NCBI GenBank assembly: GCA_035544215.1
Contig: DATKHY010000001.1
Location: 248,001 to 312,000 of the forward strand
Length of the DNA stretch: 64,000 nt
Source: Candidatus Binatia bacterium
GTDB lineage: Bacteria; Vulcanimicrobiota; Vulcanimicrobiia; Vulcanimicrobiales; Vulcanimicrobiaceae
Direction: 5' to 3'
The notes beneath the pieces were generated by a model. That model had not been told where the DNA came from, ran no database searches, and worked only from the letters and a program-made list of their open reading frames with translations. Below are positions 43,717-53,040 of this stretch, piece after piece; within the stretch, counting starts at the first letter, position 1, and each line of letters starts with the position of its first letter. The position numbers were made by a program, and so were the translations under genes.

Positions 43717-45534
43717 CTATTTTCCGATGGCTAGAAAGTGGGTAGCGCCCGAGGGATTTTGGAGAACCGCGACCTCACCCGGCGACAGTTCGTACGCCCC
43801 GTCCGAAAGGTGCGTGTCGTACTGTGTAGTGGCGTTTCCAACCGAGACGTCGCCTGCGCCGGTGACGTAAAACGCGATCGGGCCGAACCAGCCCTGCGGC
43901 GCGTTATTCCATGCGCTGGTATTCGTGATGGTGCCAGGTGGCGGAATCGCATGTTGCAGCATCGTACCCTTGTCATTGTATCCGGCGCAGTCGGTGATCT
44001 CGATTTGCGTTCCGGCCGACGACGACGTGTAGATCGGAGGGGATGTTGTGGTGTAGTCCGTCAAGTTGCAGCCGCGAACGTAAAGGCCTGCAACTCCGGC
44101 GGTGATCGAAATGGCATGCGGCTGCACAGGGAAAGTGGGAGCAGTTAGCTGAGCAGTGAAGTCCGCGCCAGTGATCGTCACATTTGCGGGCATTACACTT
44201 GTAGTACCCGTAATGGCGATACCACCGCTCGTCGAAAGCGACGATGCATTGGAGCCATAGCGCCCACCAGTTATCACGATGTTTTGGCCAGCGTTGATCT
44301 GTATCCCAGCGGCGTTCCATGAATAGCACATACAATTGTCGAAGAAAAGGTCCGAAACATTAGCGCTCGGGCCTAGGTTCGAGTCGATGTATACGCCAAT
44401 AGAGGCCGAGTCGGTGGAGTCTGTCTCCCGCACAAAGACGCAGTCGCTAAAAAACACCTGGAAGATCTCAGCCGCGCTGTTTACCGGCTGTATCATGACG
44501 CCCCGACTCCAGCAGTTGCACATGACGTTTGAGAAATATGCGTCTAGCGGGTTCGAACCACCACCCTGGATGTTGATGCCAGTTGTAAAGTCGGTGATGT
44601 GTGTATCAGTAATGTAAACAACGCTCGCCGATGCGATGACGATTGCTGTGCAGCCCGGCGGCCCGTCCGGCGGGTCGGTCCCGACCGTACTCTGACTCGG
44701 CTGTATAAAGATGCAGTTATGGATGAAGTCGTCTGAGCCGGTGATGTAGACCATAACTTGGTTCGCAAGGTTGTCATAGTTGATGAAGCAGTCGATCAGC
44801 CCGCAGTGGTTCGCCCTGTTGCCAAGATAGAGCGCCTGAGGACAGTCCTGGAAGAAGACACGCTCGCACGTGACGCCTATGCAGTCACGTGGAATTCGGA
44901 TTGCTGCGGGTGCCGGAGAGGGCACGCTTGTGAACTGCAGGTACTTGAAAGAAAGATCTTTGAAGCGCACTCCCTTCCCGCTGGTAAGCTCAGTCAGCGA
45001 AAACGTGTCCTCTGTGGTCTGCTGGATCAGCTCGGTACCACCACCCACCCCCATGATGACGACCCCCTGGTCGCTTCCCGGATTGAGCGACAAGTCGACT
45101 GTGATGGTTCCTGTGATCTGATACGTGCCGGCCGGGATGAAGACGATGCCTCCGTTGGTCACGGCTGCGATCACCGCTTCCAGAAGCGCGTCATGGTTTT
45201 GAGTGCCGGTGTTGTTCGCCGACATTCCGAAGTCGACGCCGTTGTAAACCGTGTTGTTATGGCTGCCGTCCCAGCTACCCGAGGAGTTCAGCTTATAATG
45301 GTGGATAGACCCCTCGGAGTCCTGAACCGTAGCATAAGCTGACAACGAACTTTGGTCGGGCGCCCAGTTTTGGCTGCCAGGTTCGAATTTGGCGTTATAC
45401 GTGCGGTACATTTTCGAGCCGCCGCCCGCAAGGAGGCTCACCTCGCGGTCCTCGTGGTAAACACCGTTTTGCTCAGGGCTCTGCGGTGTATACGTAGTGC
45501 CTGGGTACGGGCCTGAAGCCGGGAGATCGCCCAT
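43717..45534 (-). CDS. Right-handed beta-helix protein, right copy
   Basis: A 605-aa paralogue of the protein at 3903-5726, aligned end to end. It shares GTTYTP, NGVYHEDREV, YATVQ, NNTVYNGVDFGM, FIPAGTY and the C-terminal LAIGK (IGK on the left). The ribosome site CTTAAAGGAGTTCATC is conserved. Like the left copy it has no signal peptide. It follows the right lipoprotein gene by 323 bp. The pair is inverted relative to the left pair. Substrate unknown; tail-spike or glycan-binding folds are the nearest structural type. Confidence 0.75.
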   Translation of the reverse strand: MGDLPASGPYPGTTYTPQSPEQNGVYHEDREVSLLAGGGSKMYRTYNAKFEPGSQNWAPDQSSLSAYATVQDSEGSIHHYKLNSSGSWDGSHNNTVYNGVDFGMSANNTGTQNHDALLEAVIAAVTNGGIVFIPAGTYQITGTITVDLSLNPGSDQGVVIMGVGGGTELIQQTTEDTFSLTELTSGKGVRFKDLSFKYLQFTSVPSPAPAAIRIPRDCIGVTCERVFFQDCPQALYLGNRANHCGLIDCFINYDNLANQVMVYITGSDDFIHNCIFIQPSQSTVGTDPPDGPPGCTAIVIASASVVYITDTHITDFTTGINIQGGGSNPLDAYFSNVMCNCWSRGVMIQPVNSAAEIFQVFFSDCVFVRETDSTDSASIGVYIDSNLGPSANVSDLFFDNCMCYSWNAAGIQINAGQNIVITGGRYGSNASSLSTSGGIAITGTTSVMPANVTITGADFTAQLTAPTFPVQPHAISITAGVAGLYVRGCNLTDYTTTSPPIYTSSSAGTQIEITDCAGYNDKGTMLQHAIPPPGTITNTSAWNNAPQGWFGPIAFYVTGAGDVSVGNATTQYDTHLSDGAYELSPGEVAVLQNPSGATHFLAIGK

Positions 45535-45857
45535 GATGAACTCCTTTAAGAGCTTGTTAAGTCAGCTTAGGGCACTCTCAGGTTCCTTCGGTTGAAAGGC
45601 TCTGGCTGCACGATTCATCGTAGCGCTACGATGGCTCGCCAGCAAGCTCGAGAACTCCCAGCTTCGCTCAATATGGTGACAATTGCTGGCGTTTGAGGAG
45701 TCAAGTAAATCTCAGAATATGCGCCGCGCGATGCAACCGGGAAGGAGTTTTCGCACGTCATTTAGTCAGCGCTGGCCGGCTGGCATCCCTTAGGAAAAAG
45801 GGCAAGCCCAATTAGGTTCCCAGGATCGCCGGGAGCTCTCCCGCCGCGTCAGCCCTG
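45535..45857 (-). other. Spacer of the right lipoprotein/beta-helix pair
   Basis: 323 bp, almost the same length as the left spacer (327 bp). Apart from the leader directly before the beta-helix start I see little similarity to it by eye. The long spacing suggests a separate promoter for the beta-helix gene, though none is obvious. Confidence 0.4.
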
Positions 45858-46853
45858 TTAAGGCAAAACAGCGGGGAAATTTGCCAATCCCGCTGGCGCG
45901 TGGAGACCTTTGCTGATTTGTCGCCTTGATGGCCTGCTCGATCCGGGTGCAAACTCGACGACAGTACTCTTTTCGAGGTTAGCGACGAAGAGCCAACCCT
46001 TCTTATTAACAGTCACGGCCACTGGCACGCTAATACCCTGCGTAACCGTCTTAAATGGGTGATCTCGGCCGGAACGATACTCTTCGACGTTATTTTCCGT
46101 AACGTTTTCAATGTAGAGAGTGCCGTTTGCATCGATTGCGATTCCAACCGGTGACGTCACGCCGGCGGTAATTCTTTTCGACGGAGTCTTGCTCCCTGGC
46201 GCATAGATGACGACGTTCCCGCCAGAACTAAGACGGTTCGCGACGTATAAGTCTCCAGAATGATCGATGGCGACACCTACGGGGTAAGACAAGCCTTTGG
46301 TAATCACCGTATGCGGCTTTGTCGAGCCATACAGATATTCTGTAGCATTGGGACCGCCGATGTTTGTTACCCAAAGGTTGCCCTTGCTATCGATTGCACA
46401 AAAAGCCGCGGTATTGATGCCATCAGTAATAACTGTCGATGGCGTCGTCTTGCCTAGAGGGTACTCCGACACCCATCCAGGGCCGCTGGCTGGCTCGTTC
46501 GCAACGTAGAGCGTCCCCTGGCCGTCTAAACAGTTGCCGGCAGGTGAGTTGAGACCACGCAAGATCGTCGCAATTGGAGTAGGGTCTCCTGCATTCGCGT
46601 GATACACGGTCACGCTGTTGTTATATGTGTAGTTCGAAACGTACAGCAGCGGTCCCGTCGCTTCGTACTCTGGGGCAATTAAACTCGCTTTCAGCATCGA
46701 CGATCCGCTGCGATCCCCTCGCGATAAGGCCGCAAAGCTTTGCGGCATCGCGGCCGGTCCGTCGATCGAATGCACCGATCCGCCGCAGCCGGCAAGCACT
46801 GCGGCGGCTAGGCCTACGTTTAAGGCGTGACTGCTAAGGCTGAAGCGCTTCAT
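45858..46853 (-). CDS. Secreted NHL-like beta-propeller lipoprotein (right copy)
   Basis: A 331-aa lipoprotein, ATG after AGGGGGTCG. Lipobox VLAGC then GGSVHS. Blades LLYVSNYTYNNSVTVYHA, GTLYVANEPASG, GNLWVTNIGG, GDLYVANRLSSG and GTLYIENVTE. It is roughly two-thirds identical to the left copy at 2583-3575 over the mature part, including the ending SRRQISKGLHAPAG against SRRRISKSVYAPQG. It belongs to the inverted lipoprotein/beta-helix pair. Confidence 0.8.
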   Translation of the reverse strand: MKRFSLSSHALNVGLAAAVLAGCGGSVHSIDGPAAMPQSFAALSRGDRSGSSMLKASLIAPEYEATGPLLYVSNYTYNNSVTVYHANAGDPTPIATILRGLNSPAGNCLDGQGTLYVANEPASGPGWVSEYPLGKTTPSTVITDGINTAAFCAIDSKGNLWVTNIGGPNATEYLYGSTKPHTVITKGLSYPVGVAIDHSGDLYVANRLSSGGNVVIYAPGSKTPSKRITAGVTSPVGIAIDANGTLYIENVTENNVEEYRSGRDHPFKTVTQGISVPVAVTVNKKGWLFVANLEKSTVVEFAPGSSRPSRRQISKGLHAPAGLANFPAVLP

Positions 46854-47644
46854 ATCGACCCCCTGTTGCTCCTAGAACCAATCGGCGGCTACGTACGTTC
46901 GGCGACGACGCCGTCAGTTCCACTAGGCAGGGCCCGGTCCCGCGCAGGGCTCGGATGGCAAAAACAACCGGCGGTTGGAGCTAAGAGAGAAGGCGTCGTG
47001 ATGGAGACAAGCAGCGATTCTATGTGTCCTCGCCGCGATCCGCGGCCATGCGGGGGTTGCGCCGGGACTCTATTACCCGCCAACGCCGTCGCCAACCGGG
47101 TCGCCCCTAGGCTGGTCGCACACGACCATCCAGCAAGATCGTAAACCGCCCAGGAATGGGATCGCCGTGATGAAGACAAGTCTCAGCACCGGTACTGCAA
47201 GAAGGTGACGAGTTCGACCGGCGTTGTCACCAAAGACGTCGACACTTTGGTCACGAATCACGCGTCGCACGGCCCCGTGCCATTCTTGAGCGATCCGGAA
47301 TCGCGCCCGCCGGCACGCGACCCCCTCTACGTAAAGCTCGATTTCAAGCCCACCTCGATCCGACGGCTGCCCGCACGCCGACAGGGCAGGATGACCATCC
47401 GCTGAGATCACCTCGAACGCGATCGCGGTTCTCAGCCCTCTCGTAGCGATCCTCGCGCTGTGACGCACCGCCCGAGCCGAAACGCGCAAACACGTAGCGA
47501 AGATTGTCATCCGCAACGTCAGGTCCGGCACGCCAGGCCTCGGCGACTCGATTATCCCCGGCGTGCGCGGCGAACAGACGCACTGGATTCCGCCATAACC
47601 TTCAGCCGGCCAAGCCCGAGCAACGGCTCGTGATTGCGATGGAG

Positions 47645-47790
47645 TTACGTGCGATGCGGGGGTTCTTGTGCGTCAGTCGGATGAGGACGTAGTGCTCGTG
47701 CTCCGCACTGCGACCCCTTCGGATCTAACCGTTGAAGACGGCCCGAGCGCGGTGCTGGCCGCAATTAAGCTCGCCGACAAGTTAGACTAG
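47645..47790 (+). pseudogene. 3' end of a frameshifted small gene
   Basis: The 3' frame encodes DGVTCDAGVLVRQSDEDVVL, then VLRTATPSDLTVEDGPSAVL and ends KLADKLD. The probable upstream part (PAKPEQRLVIAMELRA) is in another frame, so one indel separates them. Family unknown. Confidence 0.35.
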
Positions 47791-47858
47791 TTGGGGCAGG
47801 CTTGACTGGTCACGGCAGGGCACGCTTCACCACGTCGCGGCACGCTAAGGCAGGCTCG

Positions 47859-47890
47859 AGGGGGATCGTTAGGAGCGGTCCCCCTTCTCG
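47859..47890 (+). terminator. Hairpin terminator-like element
   Basis: GGGGGATCG pairs with CGGTCCCCC (one mismatch-type pair) and is followed by TTCTCGTTG. It lies about 70 bp after the small gene remnant. Confidence 0.45.
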
Positions 47891-48178
47891 TTGTCACAGC
47901 GTTTTTCAAAGGGACCACTACCGATCACGGCGGCGCGATTGCCATTCGGTTGCCCTACGGTGCCGTTCCGAATGTCATCCGACAATCTCAGACGGCATAC
48001 GCTGACACGAGCGACGCGGCGGAAATCCTTACGCTATAAAGATCGTCTATAGCGAAACGTGACTAGATCGTTCGGCCTTTGCTCTAGGCATTATGAAGAG
48101 GCGAGCGGCAACTTCTGGAATAACCAAGCCGATTTTCGCTTGGTGAGGCGCACAAGGTGGCAGTCGGAAAGCCAACGG

Positions 48179-49612
48179 TCAGGCCGCAGCGCCAGGCTTC
48201 AGCTTCTGGTCAGTGTCGACGTGAAGGCCCCCCAACTCGACCGAGACGGCCCGCGCGATCTTGTTCTGCTCTTCCACGTTCGCCCTACGAAATATCTGCG
48301 CTCCGCGACGAATCAACGCCTCAGCATCGCGCTGTTGGCTTGTGGCAGCCTTCGCGATCGCAAGCTCTTGCTGAACCGCAACAATTCGATCTTGTATCTC
48401 GCCTCGTTCCCGATTGAGAGCATCTAGGCGCTCTTGCACATCTTCGGCGCGCACCTTGCCCGCGGCATGCAGCTCCCAGGCGACGCCGCGCTTACGCGCG
48501 AGTTCATCGAGCCTAGCCTTCTGATCCTTAAGCGTGCGTTCGAGAAGCTGAGGTGACGTAAGAGAACGCCGCCTATGGCGTTCGATCAGTTTCGGGGAAG
48601 CCCGAAGGCGACCGAGTAACGCGACAAACTGTTCTTCGAGCTTATCGGCTCGAACGAGGCGCAGCCGATCATCGTGGTTCCAACGAGCACGGCATGCGTA
48701 GTATCTGTATCTCCATGGCTCGATCCCGCACGCCAGCCCGAGCATTCCGCGCCCGCAGTAACATCGCAGCGAACCGGCGAGTGGCCATGGATATCGGCGG
48801 CGCCGGTCATGTTTGCGATCGTTCGCAAGGAGGGCGGCAGCTTTCTGCGCTCGCGCAAATGTGGCTTCGTCGACGATCGGCCCGATGTATGCCCTATTCA
48901 GCAGAAGCTTCCTGACGCGAGTGGGCGTCCAATTCACAACGCGAGAGTTTCCATTAACGTATAGGTGTGGCGGCGCGATTGCGGTTAGGCGTCGAGCTAT
49001 AGTCTCCAGCCCCTTACCTTGCAAGCGGAGTTTAAAGGCTTCGCGAACGACCGGGGCCCGCTCGCCGTCAATGAGGCATTTGTTGTTCTTATAGCGCAGG
49101 CCGTACGGAGCCTTACCCATGGGCTCGCCAGCCTCGCGTTTGCGGCGGCGGACTTCCCGCATCTTATCCCGGCGGACATCATTTTCGTGACGGGCGACGG
49201 CCAGCGTAGCGGCGGAAATTAGCTCGTCCATTGCCGAGTCAAGTTTTACCTCGCCCTGGTCCCGCGTAAAGACAGAAACACCCAGGTCATGCAGGTCGCG
49301 CAGCACGATCTGAGACTCGACGATCGAGCCGCGGCCGAGCCTGTCGGCCCGGATCATGAGGAGCCGGGTTGGCCTAGCCTCCGCATCGAGCGCCCGAATG
49401 TCGGAAAGCAGGTCGTGCACGATGCGGCGGGGGCCAGCTTTGCCGGTCGCGACGCCCTCGATAATGCGGCTAAGCCGCCAGCCCCGCATCGAGGCGACCT
49501 CTTCGCCCCAGGCGCGCTGATGGGGGAGCGTCTCGGATTGCCCCTCCGCACTCACGGCGGCGAGGAGCCAAACTGAGGGCCCTTTGGCGACCGGTGCACG
49601 CCCGCTGTGCAT
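48179..49612 (-). CDS. Large serine recombinase (site-specific integrase)
   Basis: A 477-aa protein from ATG 49612 (GTG 49624 also possible). Resolvase-type catalytic domain with the nucleophile Ser in LAAVSAEGQS, DRLGRGS and the arginine-rich helix of the active site; then a recombinase domain (KAPYGLRYKNN, GLETIARRLT, VNWTPTRVRKLLLNRAYIG), a zinc ribbon (CYCGRGMLGLACG, YYACRA) and a C-terminal coiled coil (RTLKDQKARLDELARKRGVA). Such enzymes integrate phages and conjugative elements. Its 5' end abuts the gene at 49611, so the attachment site probably lies near 49.6 kb. Confidence 0.9.
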   Translation of the reverse strand: MHSGRAPVAKGPSVWLLAAVSAEGQSETLPHQRAWGEEVASMRGWRLSRIIEGVATGKAGPRRIVHDLLSDIRALDAEARPTRLLMIRADRLGRGSIVESQIVLRDLHDLGVSVFTRDQGEVKLDSAMDELISAATLAVARHENDVRRDKMREVRRRKREAGEPMGKAPYGLRYKNNKCLIDGERAPVVREAFKLRLQGKGLETIARRLTAIAPPHLYVNGNSRVVNWTPTRVRKLLLNRAYIGPIVDEATFARAQKAAALLANDRKHDRRRRYPWPLAGSLRCYCGRGMLGLACGIEPWRYRYYACRARWNHDDRLRLVRADKLEEQFVALLGRLRASPKLIERHRRRSLTSPQLLERTLKDQKARLDELARKRGVAWELHAAGKVRAEDVQERLDALNRERGEIQDRIVAVQQELAIAKAATSQQRDAEALIRRGAQIFRRANVEEQNKIARAVSVELGGLHVDTDQKLKPGAAA

Positions 49613-50204
49613 GCGCTTTACCACCGCCGAAGTGTACCACCCCTATGCTACCCCAGTCTACTACTACGGCTCGAAGTGGAATAGCATGGCGTCTCAGCCG
49701 GATCTGCTCAACTCCGATTCTTTCGCCGGTGGATTTCAGATCTCGACGCAGGCGACGCCGCCGAACGCCAAGGGCGTCACGTGGAACCAATCCGCGACCG
49801 TCTCCCTGAACAACGGCGCCACGACGATCGAGATGAACAATCAGGGCGTGCCGACGATCACGAGCTACGGCCAAAATATGTCGATCGCGCGGGGACAAAC
49901 CGTGCAGCTCGGCGACGGCGAATCGGTGACATGCGAAGAGAACGGCTCGTTACGCGTCTGCGCGCAGAACGGCACAGGCGGCCGGATCGACACGACGCTG
50001 ACGGCGCACGGAGACGGCGTCAACGTCGACGTGACCGCGCATGACGTCGACCTGGGCGGCGCTTTGGTCAACGGGCTCGAGCGGCGCCGCGATCCGGATC
50101 CGCAACCAGTCTCCGGGCCGATCATCTCGAATCCGATCTTGCGGCCGTACACCGTGGCGCCGATCGAACAGCAGCAGCCCCCGCCGGACTATCCCGGGAT
50201 ATAG
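49611..50204 (+). CDS. Hypothetical protein, possibly 5'-truncated by integration
   Basis: 197 aa from ATG 49611, which overlaps the recombinase start head to head; ATG 49686 is another option. The protein is beta-rich and polar: VTWNQSATVSLNNGATTIEM, MSIARGQTVQLGDGESVTCE, LTAHGDGVNVDVTAHDVDLG. There is no signal peptide and no ribosome site, although its composition suggests a secreted or structural protein. I infer that integration removed its normal 5' end. Confidence 0.5.
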   Translation: MRFTTAEVYHPYATPVYYYGSKWNSMASQPDLLNSDSFAGGFQISTQATPPNAKGVTWNQSATVSLNNGATTIEMNNQGVPTITSYGQNMSIARGQTVQLGDGESVTCEENGSLRVCAQNGTGGRIDTTLTAHGDGVNVDVTAHDVDLGGALVNGLERRRDPDPQPVSGPIISNPILRPYTVAPIEQQQPPPDYPGI

Positions 50205-50361
50205 TTGCTCGCTCTAAGGAGCAAGCCGCGCCCGCACGATTCGATCCAACCTCTCGTTAATCTTAGGGAATTCACAGGGAAGGCATCCCCGCTCAAGGAA
50301 TGCGGCTGCTTTCCCTGCTAGGCCCCCTCTAGCTACTCCATTTACGAGAGGTTTATTGCGT

Positions 50362-51321
50362 ATGTACAAGCGGTCGCGGCTTGTCGGCATCTTAGGATGC
50401 GCGGCATTAGTCGCAATGGTCGGCTGCTCGGCGAATTCCGGCGTCACCCCGGTGAGCGGAACGACGGCGCAGCAGCAAGCGCTGAGAGGCGTCCCGATGG
50501 GTCCCGGATGGATCTACAAAGACGGCGTTCTCTACCACACCCCACACTACATGTCCACCGTCAAGGCGGCGAGTCGCATGAAACAAGACATCCTGCTTTC
50601 GTATGGCGGCGGCGCCGTGCTCGTGCACCCCAGGACCTACCTCATCCTCTGGGGCTACACCACGTACGGCGATCCGAACGGCGTGAAGCCACTCCTCCAC
50701 AACTATCTCAGGGTCATGGGTGGCAGCGGCCACAACAACATCTACACCCAGTACTACATGAAGGTCGGCACCACGACGACCGATATCAAAAACCCCAGCA
50801 GACAGCTCAAGGGCGTCTGGGAAGACGACACGAACCCCGTCCCGCAGAACCCGACCGATGCGCAGGTAGCGGCTGAAGCGGCCGCCGCCGTCGCGCATTT
50901 CGGCGGTACCCCCGATCTCAATGGTTCGTATGTCGTCGCCACGCCGCACGGCCGCAGCTCGAGCGGCTTCGGTACGCAGTGGTGCGCGTATCACGGCGCG
51001 ACCTCGGTAGGCGGCAAGATCATCTCGTACACGAACCTGCCGTATCAGCCGGATGCCGGAGCGAACTGCGGTGCCAACTTCATCTCGCCGCCCTCGGATG
51101 AGAGCGGAGCCGATGAGGGCGTGACGATCGTCGAAGGTCACGAGTACGGCGAGTCCGTCACCGATCCGGATCCGTTCAGCGGCTGGAATAGCCCGCAAGG
51201 TGAGATCGGCGACCTCTGCGCTTGGACGAACGTTCAGAACGATCCGTTCCGTACCAAGTCGTACTCGTCTCAGCCGATGTTCAGCAACGCGACCGCGTCC
51301 TGCGTGCATTCGTATCCGTAA
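50362..51321 (+). CDS. Secreted lipoprotein with a zincin-like HExxE segment
   Basis: 319 aa from ATG 50362 (GAGAGG ten nt upstream). Lipobox MVGC after LVGILGCAALVA. The mature part has YGGGAVLVHPRTYLILWG and, near the C terminus, IVEGHEYGESVTDPDPFSGW, then EIGDLCAW. Similar HE(L/Y)xE-TDP-GW-EIGD patterns occur in secreted proteins of many soil bacteria and resemble a metal site, but I cannot assign peptidase activity. Confidence 0.65.
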   Translation: MYKRSRLVGILGCAALVAMVGCSANSGVTPVSGTTAQQQALRGVPMGPGWIYKDGVLYHTPHYMSTVKAASRMKQDILLSYGGGAVLVHPRTYLILWGYTTYGDPNGVKPLLHNYLRVMGGSGHNNIYTQYYMKVGTTTTDIKNPSRQLKGVWEDDTNPVPQNPTDAQVAAEAAAAVAHFGGTPDLNGSYVVATPHGRSSSGFGTQWCAYHGATSVGGKIISYTNLPYQPDAGANCGANFISPPSDESGADEGVTIVEGHEYGESVTDPDPFSGWNSPQGEIGDLCAWTNVQNDPFRTKSYSSQPMFSNATASCVHSYP

Positions 51322-51363
51322 GGATCTAGCCTCGCGCGTCTAACGTGCGAATAGCTCCAAGGA

Positions 51364-51399
51364 GATGGGCCGCCGAGGCTGGCGGCCCATCTTCTTTTT
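51364..51399 (+). terminator. Rho-independent terminator
   Basis: Perfect 11-bp stem GATGGGCCGCC / GGCGGCCCATC with a 6-nt loop, then TTCTTTTT. It ends the transcript of the preceding lipoprotein gene. Confidence 0.9.
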
Positions 51400-51503
51400 G
51401 CGCAGATTAGATGTGGCTGAAATTCCCGCTAACCGCCAAGGCGCTGCTACGTTAGGCGCCATCCGCATGGGTAAAGGCGGCGGGCGAAGGGAGGGATTTC
51501 CTC

Positions 51504-51860
51504 ATGAAGACGATGCTTCGAACGACCGCGACCCTGGCCGGCTTGGCGACGATCTTCACGCTGGGCATCCACACGCCCGCTTCTGCGCAACAACAACCAA
51601 CACCATGCGGTTACTGGTCCGAAGGCGAATGGGTCCCCGAGCCGTGCCAGGCGCGTCCGCATCATGCCGCCATCAGCGGCACGATCGTCGGCGTCAGCGC
51701 GAACAGGCTAACCGTGCAGACCGGCCCAATGCAGACCGTTGTCGTGAATGACGAACCTGCACTCAACGCACAGGACACGGGGCGCATCTATACCGGACGC
51801 ATGATCACGGCATACGGCTACTGGAACGGCGGCGAATTCGTGGCGACGAGTATCGCCTAA
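51504..51860 (+). CDS. Small secreted beta-barrel-like protein
   Basis: 118 aa with signal peptide MKTMLRTTATLAGLATIFTL ending in ASA. The mature part has AISGTIVGVSANRLTVQTGP and ITAYGYWNGGEFVATSI, a DUF5666-like OB/beta-barrel pattern. Two aromatic CGYWSEGEW-type motifs flank it. Periplasmic or surface; role unknown. Confidence 0.65.
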   Translation: MKTMLRTTATLAGLATIFTLGIHTPASAQQQPTPCGYWSEGEWVPEPCQARPHHAAISGTIVGVSANRLTVQTGPMQTVVVNDEPALNAQDTGRIYTGRMITAYGYWNGGEFVATSIA

Positions 51861-51877
51861 GCCGTCGCGTTGGAGCT

Positions 51878-52393
51878 TTGGTGATACCGTTCTTCGGACT
51901 TCTCGTTCTGCTCGCACAAGCGTCGCCCGGCAACGCGCCGGGCGACGCATATTTCGGCAAGCTCAACATGAGCACGCTGCGAATCCGCTACGAGACGATG
52001 CAGCTCAAGAAACGGTACGAGACGCATCAACTGCTCCCTGAGCAAGCCGAACATCTACTAATCTTCACTGACGACGCATACATGGACTGGGCGCGCCGCT
52101 ATCCCAAGGACGGCTGGCTGCCATCAACCGGCTTTGCGATCGCGCAACTCTACGCAGAGCTGCCGGGAGCGACGGCGCGCGGTCGCGCCGCGGCGCTGCT
52201 GAAATACGTCGCGCAGAGTTTTCCGAAGTCGCCGTACGCGCATAAGAGCCGCGTCCAGCTCAATCGCGGGGTTTCGATGAAACCCTATCCCGCGTGGGCG
52301 CGCCCCACGCCCACGCCGTCGCCGTCGCCTGCGCCGTCGCCCTCGTCAGCGACGTCGCCTTCGCCCGCGCCGTCGCGGGCGTCGCGGCTCTGA
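51878..52393 (+). CDS. Secreted hypothetical protein with Pro/Ser-rich tail
   Basis: 171 aa starting at TTG 51878 or GTG 51881; short signal-like N terminus (IPFFGLLVLLAQASPG). Helical middle with a TPR-like pattern (TGFAIAQLYAELPGATARGR, then AAALLKYVAQSFPKSPYAHK). Residues 140-165 are a low-complexity TPSPSPAPSPSS tail. Function unknown. Confidence 0.55.
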   Translation: MVIPFFGLLVLLAQASPGNAPGDAYFGKLNMSTLRIRYETMQLKKRYETHQLLPEQAEHLLIFTDDAYMDWARRYPKDGWLPSTGFAIAQLYAELPGATARGRAAALLKYVAQSFPKSPYAHKSRVQLNRGVSMKPYPAWARPTPTPSPSPAPSPSSATSPSPAPSRASRL

Positions 52394-52426
52394 GGAGTCG
52401 CTTCCCGCGCGACGAACGCTTGCGCC

Positions 52427-52996
52427 GTGACCGGTGCGTTCGATTACTTGACGATCCTGATGTCGATCGTGTTGGGCTTGGCGATCGCCAACGTCCTAGC
52501 TCGGCTCGCGACCGTCATCACCGCCCGCGAGCGGGTCGACTTCTACTGGCCGCCAGTTGCTTGGGCGATTTGGCTCTTCTTCATCTGCGTTCAGCATTGG
52601 TGGGCGGAGTGGGGCGTGCGTCACACGCAACACTGGAACTTCGGCACGTTTTGGCTGCAGCTGCTCGTGCCGGTCGATCTGTTCCTCCTCTCCGCATTGG
52701 CGCTGCCCGAACGCGACGAGGACGGAAAGATTGACCTCGGCGCGTGGTACTTTCACAATCTCGCGTGGTTCTTCGGCGTCATGTTCTTTCTGCCGCTGCT
52801 CAGCATCGCGGAGGAGGTCGCGCGAACGGGACGGATGGCTTCCGTCTTAAACCTCGCGTTCTTGGTGCTGTTCGACGTCGTCATCGTCGTGGCGTTCGCG
52901 TTGCGATCGCGTCGAGCGCAAGAGTGGATCACGGCACAGGCGTTGTTGCTGACGATCGTGTACGTGGCGGTGCTGTTCGCGCGACTTCCCAGCTAG
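52427..52996 (+). CDS. Multi-pass inner membrane protein
   Basis: 189 aa with about five to six membrane helices (YLTILMSIVLGLAIANVLAR, VAWAIWLFFICVQHWWA, FWLQLLVPVDLFLLSALAL, WFFGVMFFLPLLSI, VLFDVVIVVAFAL, LLLTIVYVAVLFARL). Conserved His/Trp residues near the second helix. No family recognised. Confidence 0.7.
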   Translation: MTGAFDYLTILMSIVLGLAIANVLARLATVITARERVDFYWPPVAWAIWLFFICVQHWWAEWGVRHTQHWNFGTFWLQLLVPVDLFLLSALALPERDEDGKIDLGAWYFHNLAWFFGVMFFLPLLSIAEEVARTGRMASVLNLAFLVLFDVVIVVAFALRSRRAQEWITAQALLLTIVYVAVLFARLPS

Positions 52997-53040
52997 CGCG
53001 AAGCGGGGGAAAAGCCCGTCCGCCCGCAAAGGAGGACAGC

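Larger units (their letters stand above)
46854..48178. other. Degraded 1.3-kb region between lipoprotein and recombinase genes
   Basis: No intact gene is convincing. On the minus strand 47073-47531 keeps some protein-like sequence (TAIAFEVISADGHPALSACG). On the plus strand a frame ending at TAG 47790 reads CDAGVLVRQSDEDVVLVLRT, then AVLAAIKLADKLD, with a frameshift before it (QPAKPEQRLVIAMELRAM in the next frame). It looks like decayed cargo. Confidence 0.45.

Noticed and set aside
52294-52734. Arg/Ala-rich plus-strand frame around the Pro/Ser tail
   Set aside because: A frame shadow of the low-complexity tail and of the membrane protein gene.
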